This document shows, one piece after another, positions 1 through 8,526 of a stretch of 64,000 nt of DNA. The position numbers were made by a program, and so were the translations under genes. How positions within the stretch are numbered: the stretch's first letter is position 1; each line of letters starts with the position of its first letter. The notes beneath the pieces are model-generated. The model was not told the origin of the DNA, made no database searches, and saw nothing but the letters and a program-made list of their open reading frames with translations. This DNA is from Rhizobacter sp. Root1238 (lineage in GTDB: Bacteria; Pseudomonadota; Gammaproteobacteria; Burkholderiales; Burkholderiaceae_C): contig NZ_LMDM01000048.1 of assembly GCF_001425825.1 (NCBI RefSeq), positions 286,151-350,150 on the forward strand, in the 5' to 3' direction.

Positions 1-548
1 AAACGGTGATCGAGCAGCGCTGGACCGCGTCGGCGCGCCAGCTGTTCACCGGCGACGCCGGCATGTTGATCATGGGCGACTGGACCGGCGGCGAGCTGAC
101 GGCCTGGGGCGCGCAGCCCGGCCGCGACTACGGCTGCGCGCCGGTGCCCGGCACCGCCGGCATGCACCTGTACAGCATCGACACGCTGGCGATGCTGGTC
201 GGCACGAAGAAGCGCGAGGCCGAGCAGGAACGCATGGCCGAGGTCGTGGTGTCGCCGGCGGCGCAGCTCGCCTACAACCAGGCCAAGGGCTCGGTGCCGG
301 TGCGCGACGACATCGACCCCACGCAGCTGGACGAGTGCGCGCGCGACTCGTGGCAGACGCTGAAGCGCGCCGACAGTCCGCTGCTGCCGAGCATCGCGCA
401 CCGCATGGCGGCCGACGAGGCCACCAAGGACGCGCTGGCCGATGCGCTGCACCGCTTCGTCAAGGACCCGGCCGTCACGCCCGCGCGGGCGCAGGAGCGC
501 CTGGCGGCGCTGATCCGCAGCGCGGCGCGGGCGACACCTTCCCAGTGA
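1..548 (+). CDS. Sugar ABC transporter substrate-binding protein, C-terminal part (5' end outside window)
   Basis: The frame is already open at the window edge (base 3) and closes with TGA at 548, leaving about 180 residues. The visible part resembles the C-terminal lobe of family 1 extracellular solute-binding proteins: LFTGDAGMLIMGDWTGGEL, where a Trp-containing strand usually lines the sugar pocket, then a DTLAML segment and an alanine-rich helical tail with the spaced QLAYNQAKGSVPVRDD stretch typical of this family. It should be periplasmic and deliver a sugar to an inner-membrane permease; the signal peptide and permease genes would lie left of the window. The two-component pair starting 10 bp later may sense or control the same substrate. 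Family is fairly sure; substrate is unknown. Confidence 0.75.
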   Translation, partial: TVIEQRWTASARQLFTGDAGMLIMGDWTGGELTAWGAQPGRDYGCAPVPGTAGMHLYSIDTLAMLVGTKKREAEQERMAEVVVSPAAQLAYNQAKGSVPVRDDIDPTQLDECARDSWQTLKRADSPLLPSIAHRMAADEATKDALADALHRFVKDPAVTPARAQERLAALIRSAARATPSQ

Positions 549-558
549 ATCGAGTGCC

Positions 559-1290
559 ATGAACCTCGCCCGCAAGCGCACCATCCTCGCCGTCGACGAC
601 GACCAGAAGACCCGGCAACTGCTGAAGCTGTACCTGGAGAAGCACCAGTACGTGGTGCAGCTCGCGGCCGACGGGGCCAGTTTCCGCAGCGGCTTCGAGC
701 GCTACCGCGACGAGTTGAGCCTGGTGATCCTCGACGTGATGCTGCCCGACACCGACGGCTTCGCGCTGTGCCAGATGGTGCGGCAGCGGGCGCCGACGCT
801 GCCGATCATCATGCTGACCGCGAGCGCCGACGACACCGAGCGCATCGTCGGGCTGGAGCTCGGGGCCGACGACTACATCGGCAAGCCCTACAACCCGCGC
901 GAGCTGCTGGCGCGCATCAAGGCCATCCACCGCCGCGCCGGCCAGGCCGAAGGCGGAGCGGCGGCCCGCTACCTGCGCTTCGCCGGCTTCCGGCTCGACC
1001 GGCTGGAGCGCACCGTGACCGGGCCGGACGGCCAGGCGCTGGCGTTGACCGCGATGGACTTCGACCTGCTGCGGCTGCTGGCCGAGCATGCCGGCGAGGT
1101 GATGGAGCGGGCGCGGCTGATGGAGCAGACGCGCGGCCGCGACCTCGGCCCGGCCGACCGCTCGCTCGACGTGCAGGTGAGCCGGCTGCGCCAGCGGCTG
1201 GGCGACGACGGCAAGCAGCCGGCGCTGATCAAGACGGTGCGCAGCAGCGGCTACGTGTTCTCGGTCGAGGTGCTGGCGTCGCATGACTAG
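559..1290 (+). CDS. Two-component response regulator, OmpR/PhoB family
   Basis: A 243-residue regulator with the classic two-domain plan. The receiver (about residues 6-122) shows the acidic pair in AVDDDQKTR, the phosphoacceptor Asp in LVILDVMLPDTDG, the Thr of MLTAS and the Lys of IGKPYNP. The C-terminal winged helix (about 145-240) carries LTAMDFDLLRLLAEHAGEV and ends with the KTVRSSGYVF wing typical of OmpR-type DNA binders. The stop overlaps the next gene's start by 8 bp, so regulator and kinase are surely co-translated. Its position directly after a sugar-binding protein suggests control of carbohydrate uptake, which is inference. Confidence 0.93.
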   Translation: MNLARKRTILAVDDDQKTRQLLKLYLEKHQYVVQLAADGASFRSGFERYRDELSLVILDVMLPDTDGFALCQMVRQRAPTLPIIMLTASADDTERIVGLELGADDYIGKPYNPRELLARIKAIHRRAGQAEGGAAARYLRFAGFRLDRLERTVTGPDGQALALTAMDFDLLRLLAEHAGEVMERARLMEQTRGRDLGPADRSLDVQVSRLRQRLGDDGKQPALIKTVRSSGYVFSVEVLASHD

Positions 1291-2731
1291 GGTCTCGCTG
1301 CAGCGGCTGCTGCCGCGCACGCTGCGCGGCCGGATCATGCTGGTGATGGTGGCCGGCGTGCTGCTGAGCCAGCTGCTGGGCACCGCGATCTGGGCCTGGC
1401 AGCTGCGCGCGAATGCGCTGCGCGACGCGCGCGATGCCGCGCAGCAGACGGCGCAGAGCGCGGCCGGCGCGATCCGCTTCTTCCGCGACCTGCCGCCGCA
1501 GTACCGGCCGCTGCTGATCGAGCAGCTGCGCACGATGGGCGGCACGCGCTTCTTCGTCAACGTGAACCATGCGCGCGTGCCGACCGGTGCGTTCGCGCCG
1601 TCGAGGCTGTCGGAGACGGTGGTGCGCGGCGTGCGCGAGCGGCTGCTGGCGCAGGTGGGCGACACCACGTCGTTCGAGGCCGCGTTCGCGTGGCCGGACA
1701 CGCTGGTGGTGGCCGACGACGGCCGCACCTTGCGCGAGCTGCCCGAGAGCTGGGTCGAGGCCTCGCTGCTGCTGCGGCCGCGGCCGGCGCCGCTGCTGGT
1801 GATCCAGGCCGAGATCGAGGCGGGCGGCTGGCTGTTGCTCGCGACGACCTTGCCGGACCCGTATTTCCTCGACAACGCGAACCCGTTGAGCAGCGACCGG
1901 CTGCTGCTGCAGGGCGCGACGCTGGTGACGGTGCTGCTGCTGGTGCTGCTGGTGGCACGCAGCCTGACGCGGCCGTTGTCGCGGCTGGCGCAGGCGGCGA
2001 GCGAGTTCGGCAACGCGATGCACCCGAACCCCGTGCCCGAGACCGGCACGGTGGAGCTGCAGCGCACCGCGAGGGCCTTCAACGAGATGCAGGCGCGCAT
2101 CCAGCGTTTCGTCGAGGACCGCGAGCGGCTGTTCGGCAGCATCTCGCACGACCTGAAGACGCCGATCATGCGATTGAAGCTGCGCACCGAGCTGCTGGAC
2201 GACGATGCGGTGCGGGCCGATTTCCATGAAGACCTGGACGAGCTGGACATGATGGTCAAGGGCGCGTTGCAGAGCGTGAAGGACAGCGACGTGCACGAGA
2301 ACCTGGCCGAGGTGCGGCTGGACCGGCTGGTCGAGCGGCTGACCTCGGCGGCGCTCGCGTCGGGCGCGAAGATCACGGTGTCGCTGCCGCCGATCGCGGT
2401 GACCGGGCGGCCGCTGGCGCTGAAGCGTGCGTTGGGCAACCTGATCGACAACGGGCTGCGCTACGGGCGCGAGCTCGAGGTCGGTGCCGAGCTGGGGGAC
2501 GGCAAGTGCTCGGTGCTGGTCCGCGACCATGGGCCGGGGTTGCCGGAGGATTCGCTGGAGGAGATCTTCGAGCCGTATGTGCGGCTGGAGCACGGGCGCC
2601 AGATGCATGCCGACGGATCGGGGCTGGGCTTGTCGATCGCGCGTCGCATTGCGCGCGAGCACGGCGGAGATGTGCGGCTGCGCAATCATCCGGATGGCGG
2701 GCTGGTGGCGGCGTTGAGCTTGCCGGCTTGA
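1283..2731 (+). CDS. Sensor histidine kinase, partner of the upstream regulator
   Basis: A 482-residue inner-membrane kinase. A first membrane helix (about 17-37) and a second (about 210-230, TLVTVLLLVLLVARS) flank a periplasmic sensor of roughly 170 residues. HAMP follows (SLTRPLSRLAQAASEFG), then the dimerisation/phosphoacceptor helix with SISHDLKTP (His), and the ATPase domain with N-box NLIDNGLRYG, G1 DHGPGLP and G2 GSGLGLSIA. All catalytic motifs are intact. The sensor resembles no domain I can name. It overlaps the regulator gene and is followed by about 390 bp without a gene, so it probably ends its operon. Confidence 0.92.
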   Translation: MTRVSLQRLLPRTLRGRIMLVMVAGVLLSQLLGTAIWAWQLRANALRDARDAAQQTAQSAAGAIRFFRDLPPQYRPLLIEQLRTMGGTRFFVNVNHARVPTGAFAPSRLSETVVRGVRERLLAQVGDTTSFEAAFAWPDTLVVADDGRTLRELPESWVEASLLLRPRPAPLLVIQAEIEAGGWLLLATTLPDPYFLDNANPLSSDRLLLQGATLVTVLLLVLLVARSLTRPLSRLAQAASEFGNAMHPNPVPETGTVELQRTARAFNEMQARIQRFVEDRERLFGSISHDLKTPIMRLKLRTELLDDDAVRADFHEDLDELDMMVKGALQSVKDSDVHENLAEVRLDRLVERLTSAALASGAKITVSLPPIAVTGRPLALKRALGNLIDNGLRYGRELEVGAELGDGKCSVLVRDHGPGLPEDSLEEIFEPYVRLEHGRQMHADGSGLGLSIARRIAREHGGDVRLRNHPDGGLVAALSLPA

Positions 2732-2778
2732 GCCTGTTTTCTTGCGCTTCGTTCTTTTGATGCGCGCGTTGGAAGCCG

Positions 2779-2804
2779 GCTTCGACAAGCTCAGCCCGAA
2801 CGGA
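2779..2804 (-). repeat. Single arm of a REP-like palindromic repeat
   Basis: GCTTCGACAAGCTCAGCCCGAACGG at this place is the same core seen four times at 57577-57747 and twice near 63683-63754. Here only one arm is visible rather than an inverted pair. It lies 48 bp after the histidine kinase stop, a usual place for such elements, and could mark an mRNA 3' end. Confidence 0.7.
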
Positions 2805-2840
2805 CGGTGGGTTCAGCCGACCGACGAACACACTCGGTTC

Positions 2841-3090
2841 GTGCGTGGGGCGGCAGGGGGACTCCGGCTGGGGCGATTTCCGGGGCGACGAGAAGTGCGG
2901 TGACCGAGGGCGGCGCGCGCCAGCGCGCTTCGTGGACTGACTCATCGCCACTGTTTGACCACAGCGAACGAAGTGAGCGGCGGGAGTTTGGCGATGCGCC
3001 CTCGGGCACTGCGCTTCTCGTGGAGTCGGCGCCCCGCGCCGACCGCCCCGGCATGAGCCCCAGCCGGAGTCCCCCTGCCGTCCCACGCAC
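2841..3090. repeat. Long imperfect palindrome (MITE-like intergenic repeat), about 250 bp
   Basis: The outer arms 2841-2874 and 3057-3090 are inverted copies of each other with one mismatch in 34 bases. Further in, 2893-2917 pairs imperfectly with about 3000-3025 (ACGAGAAGTGC against the complement of GCGCTTCTCGT), and near the centre CATCGCCA and TGGCGATG form another inverted pair. No gene is credible here; reading frames through it give low-complexity Arg/Ser/Glu runs such as SERSERREF. This accounts for nearly all of the 394-bp gap 2732-3125, with the REP arm to its left and about 35 bp leading to the MATE gene on its right. No transposase accompanies it. Confidence 0.65.
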
Positions 3091-3125
3091 GCGACCAGCA
3101 CAAACACTGGCATCATCCCGACCCC

Positions 3126-4493
3126 ATGACCCGTCCATCGATCGCCACCGACACGCGTCCCCTCTGGCGCATCTTCCTCGCCTTCCTCGGCCCGATGATC
3201 GTCGGCAACGTGCTGCAGGGCCTGTCGGGCACCTTCAACGCCGTCTTCGTCGGCCAGATGCTCGGAACAAGAGCCCTCGCCGCCACCGCCGCCGTCTTCC
3301 CGATCGTGTTCTTCTTCATCACGCTGGTGATCGGCATCGGCGCCGGCGGTTCGGTGCTGATCGGCCAGGCCTGGGGCGCGAAGGAGACGCACAAGGTCAA
3401 GGCCATCGCCGGCACGGCCATCACGCTCGGCTTCGGTGTCGGCCTCGTGATCGCGGTGTTCGGCGGCGTGTTCACCGAGCACCTGCTGCATGCCCTCGGC
3501 ACGCCCGCCGACGTGGTCGACGATGCCATCGGCTACGCCCGGCTGATGATGCTCGCGATGCCCGGGCTGATGGTGTTCATCCTGATCACGCAGCTGCTGC
3601 GCGGCGTCGGCGATACCGTCACGCCGCTCTACGCCTTGCTGCTGTCGACCATCGTCTCGTGCGTGATGACGCCCGCCTTCATCCGCGGCTGGGGCGGCCT
3701 GCCGCAGCTCGGCGTCACCAGTGCTGCCGCCGCGTCCATCGTGTCGTTCATCGCCGCCCTGCTCTACCTCGGCGTGCACCTGCGCCGCGCCAAGCACCCG
3801 CTGTCGCCTGACCTGGAGCTGCTGCGCGCGCTGCGCATCCAGCCGCAGCTGCTGAAGCTGGTGCTGAAGATCGGCATGCCCACCGGCATCCAGATGGTCG
3901 TCATTTCGCTGGCCGAGATCGCGCTGCTCGCGCTCGTCAACGGCTTCGGCTCGGACGCCACCGCGGCCTACGGCGCCGTCAACCAGGTCGTCAACTACGT
4001 GCAGTTCCCGGCGCTGTCGATCGCGATCACCGCGTCGATCCTCGGCGCCCAGGCCATCGGCGCCGGCCGCACCGACAAGCTCGGGGCGATCACCCGCACC
4101 GGCGTCATCCTCAACCTCGCGATCACCGGCACGCTGGTCGTCATCGGCTACCTGTTCTCGCGCCACCTGATGGCGCTGTTCATCACCAGCCAGCCGGTCA
4201 TCGAGCTCGCGCAGAGCCTGCTGCACATCATGCTGTGGAGCAGCGTCGTGTTCGGCTGCGCGTCGGTCGTCAGCGGCGTGATGCGCGCGTCGGGCACCGT
4301 GCTGGTGCCGATGTCGATCTCGATCTTCTGCATCGTCGCGATCGAGGTGCCGGCCGCCTACGGGCTGTCACGGCACATCGGCCTCGAAGGCGTCTGGTGG
4401 TCGTACCCGATCACGTTCGTCTCGATGCTGGTGCTGCAGTCGGCGTTCTACCGGCTGGTGTGGCGCCACGCGAAGATCCAGCGGCTGGTGTAG
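3126..4493 (+). CDS. MATE family multidrug/toxin exporter
   Basis: A 455-residue inner-membrane protein with about twelve hydrophobic helices in two homologous halves. Recognisable MATE features are the N-terminal FLGPMIVGNVLQGLSGTFNA, the VFVGQMLGTRALAA segment, and the second-half copy around GMPTGIQMVVISLAEIALLA. Length is normal for the NorM/DinF superfamily. Such carriers expel cationic drugs or metabolites using Na+ or H+ gradients. It stands alone, converging on the hipA gene with only 6 bp between stop codons. The substrate cannot be told from sequence. Confidence 0.9.
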   Translation: MTRPSIATDTRPLWRIFLAFLGPMIVGNVLQGLSGTFNAVFVGQMLGTRALAATAAVFPIVFFFITLVIGIGAGGSVLIGQAWGAKETHKVKAIAGTAITLGFGVGLVIAVFGGVFTEHLLHALGTPADVVDDAIGYARLMMLAMPGLMVFILITQLLRGVGDTVTPLYALLLSTIVSCVMTPAFIRGWGGLPQLGVTSAAAASIVSFIAALLYLGVHLRRAKHPLSPDLELLRALRIQPQLLKLVLKIGMPTGIQMVVISLAEIALLALVNGFGSDATAAYGAVNQVVNYVQFPALSIAITASILGAQAIGAGRTDKLGAITRTGVILNLAITGTLVVIGYLFSRHLMALFITSQPVIELAQSLLHIMLWSSVVFGCASVVSGVMRASGTVLVPMSISIFCIVAIEVPAAYGLSRHIGLEGVWWSYPITFVSMLVLQSAFYRLVWRHAKIQRLV

Positions 4494-4499
4494 CCCCGG

Positions 4500-5879
4500 T
4501 CAGGGGGTCGCGGGCAGGCGCTTCGCGACCGAGGCCACCAGCGGATGCGCATGGAAATGCGCCAGCAGCCGCGACTTCTGCATCGCCGTCAGCGACGACG
4601 CCGCGATCATCGCCGGCCACTGCGTGCAGGCCGCCCGCACCGCGAGGCGGATGGCCGTCGCGGCCGGCTTCTCCGGGATGCGCAGCGCCGCGCAGAAGGC
4701 CCGCACCAGCGCCGGCGACAACTGCTGGCGCGGCCGCGGCCGGGCCTTGCCGGCGGGCGGGGCCAGCGCCGCCGGCAGCAGCGCCAGCGCATGGCCCTGG
4801 TGGCCGCTGTAGGCCGCGTACGCGACGATGTCGTAGGCGGGGCCCAGCCGCGGGTGCACGCCATCCGGGTAGACCAGCCCGATGTTCTTCAGGTGCATGT
4901 CCGGGTTGCCGAGCATCTCGTTGACGACCAGCCGCCGCAGCAGCTCGTGCACCGCCGGCTCGCCCAGGCTGTCGAAGCCCATCAGCACCGCGGCCACGTC
5001 GAGGCCGGTGCGCGGGCCGGCCTCGCCGCCGGTGCCGTACTTGTCCTCCGGCATCACGCCCAGCACCTGCGCGAAATCCTCGCAATGCACGCGGCCGGTG
5101 TCGCTGCGGTCGTAGCGGCGCACCGCGAGGAACTGCGTGCGCGCATCGGCATCGCCCAGGTCGTAGCCGTGCCGCATCGCCAGCTTCTCCAGCGGCTCCA
5201 GCCACGCCTCGCAGACCTCGACGCCGGCCGCCGCGGCCAGCCGCAGCGACAGGTGCTCCACCTCCGGCAGCAGCGGCTGCGCCACCACCGGCAGCTTCGC
5301 GATGATGTGGGTGTCGTGGTCCTTGGTGCGGGCGACATAGCGGTCGCCGTCGCGCATCGCGCCGACCTTCGGCTGCACGCCCGACAGCGACACGCCGTCG
5401 TCCAGCGGATCGGCCGTCACCGACATCTCCAGTGCGTCGTGCTGCTGCGTGACGTAGCGCGCCAGCTCGTCGCGCGACAGCGCCACCGGCAGCGCGTACA
5501 GAGCCCCCGGCAGGTCGCGACCGCAGGCGGCGAGCATCTCGAAATGGTCGCGCGGGTCGCAGCCGCGCAGCTCGGCCACGCGGTCGCGGAACACGCCCTC
5601 GGGCAGCAGGTTCTGGAAGAACGCCGGCAGCAGCCAGCCGTTGCGGCTGGAGTGCCGGCCGTTGAAGTCGACCGAGCGCACGTCGCGCCACAAGGCCTGC
5701 TGCTGCACCGGCGAATCGGCCCACCACGCCGCCGACACGGTGGGCTGCGGCGCCGACTGGATGAAGCCTTCGTCGGCGACGAAGCGCGTGACGACCGCGT
5801 CGGCCGCCAGTTCGTAGCGGAACAGCACGCCGATGCGCAGCCCTTCGCCGCAGTGGATGCCCAGCGCCTTGACGTTCAT
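4500..5879 (-). CDS. hipA: HipA-type serine/threonine kinase toxin
   Basis: A 459-residue HipA family kinase. After the small N-terminal subdomain (FRYELAADAVVTRF, then FFQNLLPEGVFRDRV) come the HipA hallmarks: the Ser-containing loop SLSGVQPKVGA at 164-174, the catalytic loop GNPDMHLKN at 324-332 with Asp327, and the metal-binding YDIV at 349-352. The active site therefore looks intact. HipA kinases phosphorylate translation targets such as glutamyl-tRNA synthetase in E. coli and induce dormancy; the target here is unknown. The ATG shares an ATGA overlap with the hipB stop, so I chose it over longer in-frame extensions inside hipB. Confidence 0.9.
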   Translation of the reverse strand: MNVKALGIHCGEGLRIGVLFRYELAADAVVTRFVADEGFIQSAPQPTVSAAWWADSPVQQQALWRDVRSVDFNGRHSSRNGWLLPAFFQNLLPEGVFRDRVAELRGCDPRDHFEMLAACGRDLPGALYALPVALSRDELARYVTQQHDALEMSVTADPLDDGVSLSGVQPKVGAMRDGDRYVARTKDHDTHIIAKLPVVAQPLLPEVEHLSLRLAAAAGVEVCEAWLEPLEKLAMRHGYDLGDADARTQFLAVRRYDRSDTGRVHCEDFAQVLGVMPEDKYGTGGEAGPRTGLDVAAVLMGFDSLGEPAVHELLRRLVVNEMLGNPDMHLKNIGLVYPDGVHPRLGPAYDIVAYAAYSGHQGHALALLPAALAPPAGKARPRPRQQLSPALVRAFCAALRIPEKPAATAIRLAVRAACTQWPAMIAASSLTAMQKSRLLAHFHAHPLVASVAKRLPATP

Positions 5880-6178
5880 TCGCGCGCCGGTGCCTGCACC
5901 GCCTGCAGCGCCGCGGCGACCCGCGACCTGACCTGCGGCGCATCGGTCTGCCCGGCATCGACCGCGGCGGCGGCGCCCTTCGGCACCAGCAGCAGCTCCA
6001 GCCCGAGCCGGTCGGCCAGCGCCAGCAAGGTGCTGAGCTTGAAATCCTGCCGGCCGCCGAGCACGTTGGTCAGCGTGCGCTGCGACAGCCCCGCCTGGGT
6101 GCGCAACGCGGCCTGCGTCCACGGCGAAGCGGCCAGCGCCTGGCGAAGAACGGCAGCGACTTCATCGGTGGATTTCAT
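5876..6178 (-). CDS. hipB: HipB-type antitoxin, XRE helix-turn-helix repressor
   Basis: A 100-residue DNA-binding protein upstream of and coupled to hipA by an ATGA overlap. The central helix-turn-helix reads TQAALRTQAGLSQRTLTNVL followed by GGRQDFKLSTLLALADRLG, typical of XRE/HipB repressors; the C-terminal 30 residues are Ala/Gln-rich and may contact HipA. I start at ATG 6178 because the extension to 6250 reads through the operator repeats. HipB normally neutralises HipA and represses the operon by binding palindromes just upstream, and such repeats are present here. Confidence 0.88.
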   Translation of the reverse strand: MKSTDEVAAVLRQALAASPWTQAALRTQAGLSQRTLTNVLGGRQDFKLSTLLALADRLGLELLLVPKGAAAAVDAGQTDAPQVRSRVAAALQAVQAPARE

Positions 6179-6285
6179 GGCATCAAAGTAGTTCAATACC
6201 CTTTGAAGGTACTTTGATGCCATTCTGGTGTCAAGGAAAATGGCAATCAATTGCCATTTTTATACAATAAACTACTTTAGTGCCA
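6179..6285 (-). promoter_or_regulatory. hipBA promoter/operator with three repeated half-sites
   Basis: GGCATCAAAGTA (6179-6190) and TACTTTGATGCC (6210-6221) are perfect 12-bp inverted repeats separated by 19 bp. A third, slightly diverged inverted copy, AAACTACTTTAGTGCCA, lies at 6269-6285. Between them AAAATGGCAA and TTGCCATTTT (6237-6260) form another perfect hairpin. On the minus strand a TTGACA box (6229-6234) is followed after 17 bp by TACCTT (6206-6211), placing one half-site inside the promoter spacer. This AT-rich block contrasts with its surroundings. Operator assignment is inferred from HipB family behaviour. Confidence 0.6.
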
Positions 6286-6295
6286 CTTTCGATGC

Positions 6296-7378
6296 TCAGG
6301 CGGTCAAGCTCCCACCCGCGGCGTCCGTCACTGCCGTCAACGCCGACTGCAGCACCTGCTGCGCCGTCACGGCCCGCGCGCACGGGTGGCCGACCGGGCA
6401 CGTCGCATGGTCGCAGGGCCGGCACGGCGCGTCGGCCCAGTGCACCTGGTGCCGGCTCGCATCCTGCGGCGCCCAGCGCGCCACGTCGGCACCCGCGCTG
6501 ACGACGATGCTGCGCACGCCCAACGCGGCCGCCAAGTGCGACACGCCGGTGTCGTTGCACACCAGAAGGTGCGCCCGCTCCAGCAGCGCGCCCAGCGTCC
6601 ACAGCGTGGTCCGGCCGACCAGGTTGATCGCCGGCCGCGTCATCGCGGCCGCGACGTCGTCGACCAGCGACGCCTCGCCGGCGGTGCCGGTCAGCACGAT
6701 CCGGTGCCCCTGGCGCGCCAGGCCGTCGGCGACCAGCGCGAAACGTTCCGGCATCCAGCGCCGAGACGGCAGCTGCGCCCCCGCATGCACGCAGACGAAC
6801 GAGCCCGCGTCGTCGACACCGGGCCAGGCCTCGCGCAAGGCCTGGCGGTCGCCGTCGCACAACGGGAACTCCAGCGCGCTGCCGCAACGCGCCACGTCCA
6901 GGTGGTCGACCAGGCTCAGCAGGCGCTCGATCTCGTGGCCGGCGGTCGGCCACGCCGCGTGCAGCAACGGCTCGGCGCAGTAGGCGCCCCGTTCGACGAA
7001 GCCCGCCAGGTGCTGCGCGCCACAGGCCGCCAGCAGCGGGTTCACGATGCGTCCGCTGCCGTGCATCTGCAGCAGCAGGTCGAAGCGGCGTTGCTGCATG
7101 GTTTGCAGAAAGCCCGGCAGCGCCGACAGGTCGGGGGTTCGCTCCGGCAGGCCCGGGTAGCCCGGGAACTCGATGAAGTCGTCGATCCAGCGGCAACGCT
7201 GCGCGAACTCGCGCGCCCACGGCAGCCCGATCAAGGTCAGTTCGCTGTCGGGGCAGGCCGTCTTCAGCGCGCGCCACGCCGGCACCGCGCACATCAGGTC
7301 GCCGAGCACCAGGGCCCTGAACACGCCGATGCGCCGCGGCGCGATGGCGTGCAGGTTCAGCCGCATCGCCGCGCTCAC
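6296..7378 (-). CDS. Glycosyltransferase family 9 (heptosyltransferase-like), distal gene
   Basis: About 360 residues with the GT9 two-domain GT-B layout. N-terminal RIGVFRALVLGDLMCAVPAW matches the glycine-rich GDxL start of LPS heptosyltransferases; the nucleotide-sugar half has VCVHAGAQLPSRRWMPERF and LVCNDTGVSHLAAALGV (the DTGxxHxAAA motif). A cysteine-rich tail (CRPCDHATCPVGHPC) is unusual and may bind metal. The GTG at 7378 overlaps the previous stop as GTGA; ATG 7366 is the alternative. It closes a six-gene operon and presumably adds a sugar to a surface glycan. Confidence 0.85.
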   Translation of the reverse strand: MSAAMRLNLHAIAPRRIGVFRALVLGDLMCAVPAWRALKTACPDSELTLIGLPWAREFAQRCRWIDDFIEFPGYPGLPERTPDLSALPGFLQTMQQRRFDLLLQMHGSGRIVNPLLAACGAQHLAGFVERGAYCAEPLLHAAWPTAGHEIERLLSLVDHLDVARCGSALEFPLCDGDRQALREAWPGVDDAGSFVCVHAGAQLPSRRWMPERFALVADGLARQGHRIVLTGTAGEASLVDDVAAAMTRPAINLVGRTTLWTLGALLERAHLLVCNDTGVSHLAAALGVRSIVVSAGADVARWAPQDASRHQVHWADAPCRPCDHATCPVGHPCARAVTAQQVLQSALTAVTDAAGGSLTA

Positions 7379-8526
7379 TGCACGACCGTCCACGGCGCCT
7401 GTGCCGCAGCCGCTGCCGCGCGCGGCAGCGGCCGGCCGTCGCGCATCAGCTCGCAGGCGGCCTCGGCCACGCGCTCGGGTGGCACCTTGCGCAGGCAGTC
7501 GTGGTGCAGCTGCGGGCAGCTGCTCTTCAGGCAGTCGCGGCACGGCACCTCGTGGTTCAGCACGCGCGACTGCGCCTGCCACGGCGTGTGCTGCGGATTC
7601 GTCAGCGCGTACAGCACCACCACCGGCGCACCGACCGCCGCCGCCAGATGGGCCGGCCCGCTGTTGTTGCACAGCAGCACCTGCGACTGCGCGATCAGCG
7701 CCGACAGCTCGCCGAGGTTCAGCGCACCGGCCAGCGACACCGCCGATGCGCGCAGCGGCGCAGCGAGCCCGCTCTCGACCAGCGCCAGCAGCGGCCGCTC
7801 GTCGGCCGAGCCGGTCAGCACCACCTGGCAGCCGGTCTGCGCGACGATCGCCGTCACCGCCTGCCCGAAGCGCTCGGCCGGGTAGCGGCGCGACGGCGCA
7901 CTGGCACCGGGATGCACCACGAGGTAGGGCCGGTCCGGGTCGCCGCCGGCCTGCAGCAGCTTGCGTCGCATGGCCTGCGCATCGCCCGGCCGCTCGTGGA
8001 ACACCAGCCCCCGTTCGCGCTCCCGCTCGTGGAAGCCGACGCTGTGCACCAGGTCGAGCTGGCGCTGCACTTCGTGGCGCATGCCGGTGCGGCAGACCTC
8101 GGTGTCGGGCACCCAGTCGCTCAGCAGCTCGTACGGGTTCTCGCGGCAATGCGCCAGCCGCAGCGGGATGCCGGCGAGCCGGCACATCAGCGCTGCCGGC
8201 AGCGCACTCTGCGTGCACACCGTGAAGATCACCGCGGCGTCGAAGCCGCCGCGCGCCAGCGTCGCGAGCAGCCGGCGGTCCGACAGCGCGCCCGCTGCCG
8301 GCGCTCCGCCTTTCATCCACGGCGCGTCGTAGACGATGACCTCGTCGATCGCCGGCACGTAGGGCCGCAGCGCCGCGCCGGCGCGCGAGCCGAGCAGCGT
8401 CAGGTGCATGCCGGGCGCCGACCGGCGGATGGCGGTCAGCGCCGGCGTGGTCATCAGCACGTCGCCGAGGTTGTCCAGGCGCACCGCGAGCACCTTGCGC
8501 GCGTCGCGCCAGCCCGGGGCCGTCAC
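7375..8526 (-). CDS. Glycosyltransferase family 9 (heptosyltransferase-like), proximal gene
   Basis: A 383-residue GT9 protein related to its downstream neighbour. Motifs: VLAVRLDNLGDVLMTTPAL at the N-terminus, LVVHPGASAPSRRYPAERF mid-protein, and LLCNNSGPAHLAAAVGAPVV, where Asn-Ser replaces the usual Asp-Thr. A Cys-rich segment (CRDCLKSSCPQLHHDC) occurs near the C-terminus, as in the neighbour. GTG 8526 overlaps the phosphatase stop (GTGA), the same coupling used between the two GT9 genes. Acceptor and donor are unknown; the adjacent GmhB-like enzyme suggests a heptose donor, which is inference. Confidence 0.85.
   Translation of the reverse strand: MTAPGWRDARKVLAVRLDNLGDVLMTTPALTAIRRSAPGMHLTLLGSRAGAALRPYVPAIDEVIVYDAPWMKGGAPAAGALSDRRLLATLARGGFDAAVIFTVCTQSALPAALMCRLAGIPLRLAHCRENPYELLSDWVPDTEVCRTGMRHEVQRQLDLVHSVGFHERERERGLVFHERPGDAQAMRRKLLQAGGDPDRPYLVVHPGASAPSRRYPAERFGQAVTAIVAQTGCQVVLTGSADERPLLALVESGLAAPLRASAVSLAGALNLGELSALIAQSQVLLCNNSGPAHLAAAVGAPVVVLYALTNPQHTPWQAQSRVLNHEVPCRDCLKSSCPQLHHDCLRKVPPERVAEAACELMRDGRPLPRAAAAAAQAPWTVVQ

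Noticed and set aside
2807..3811. Open frame through the palindrome into the MATE gene
   Set aside because: It translates repeat sequence (SERSERREF etc.) and then a wrong frame of the exporter.
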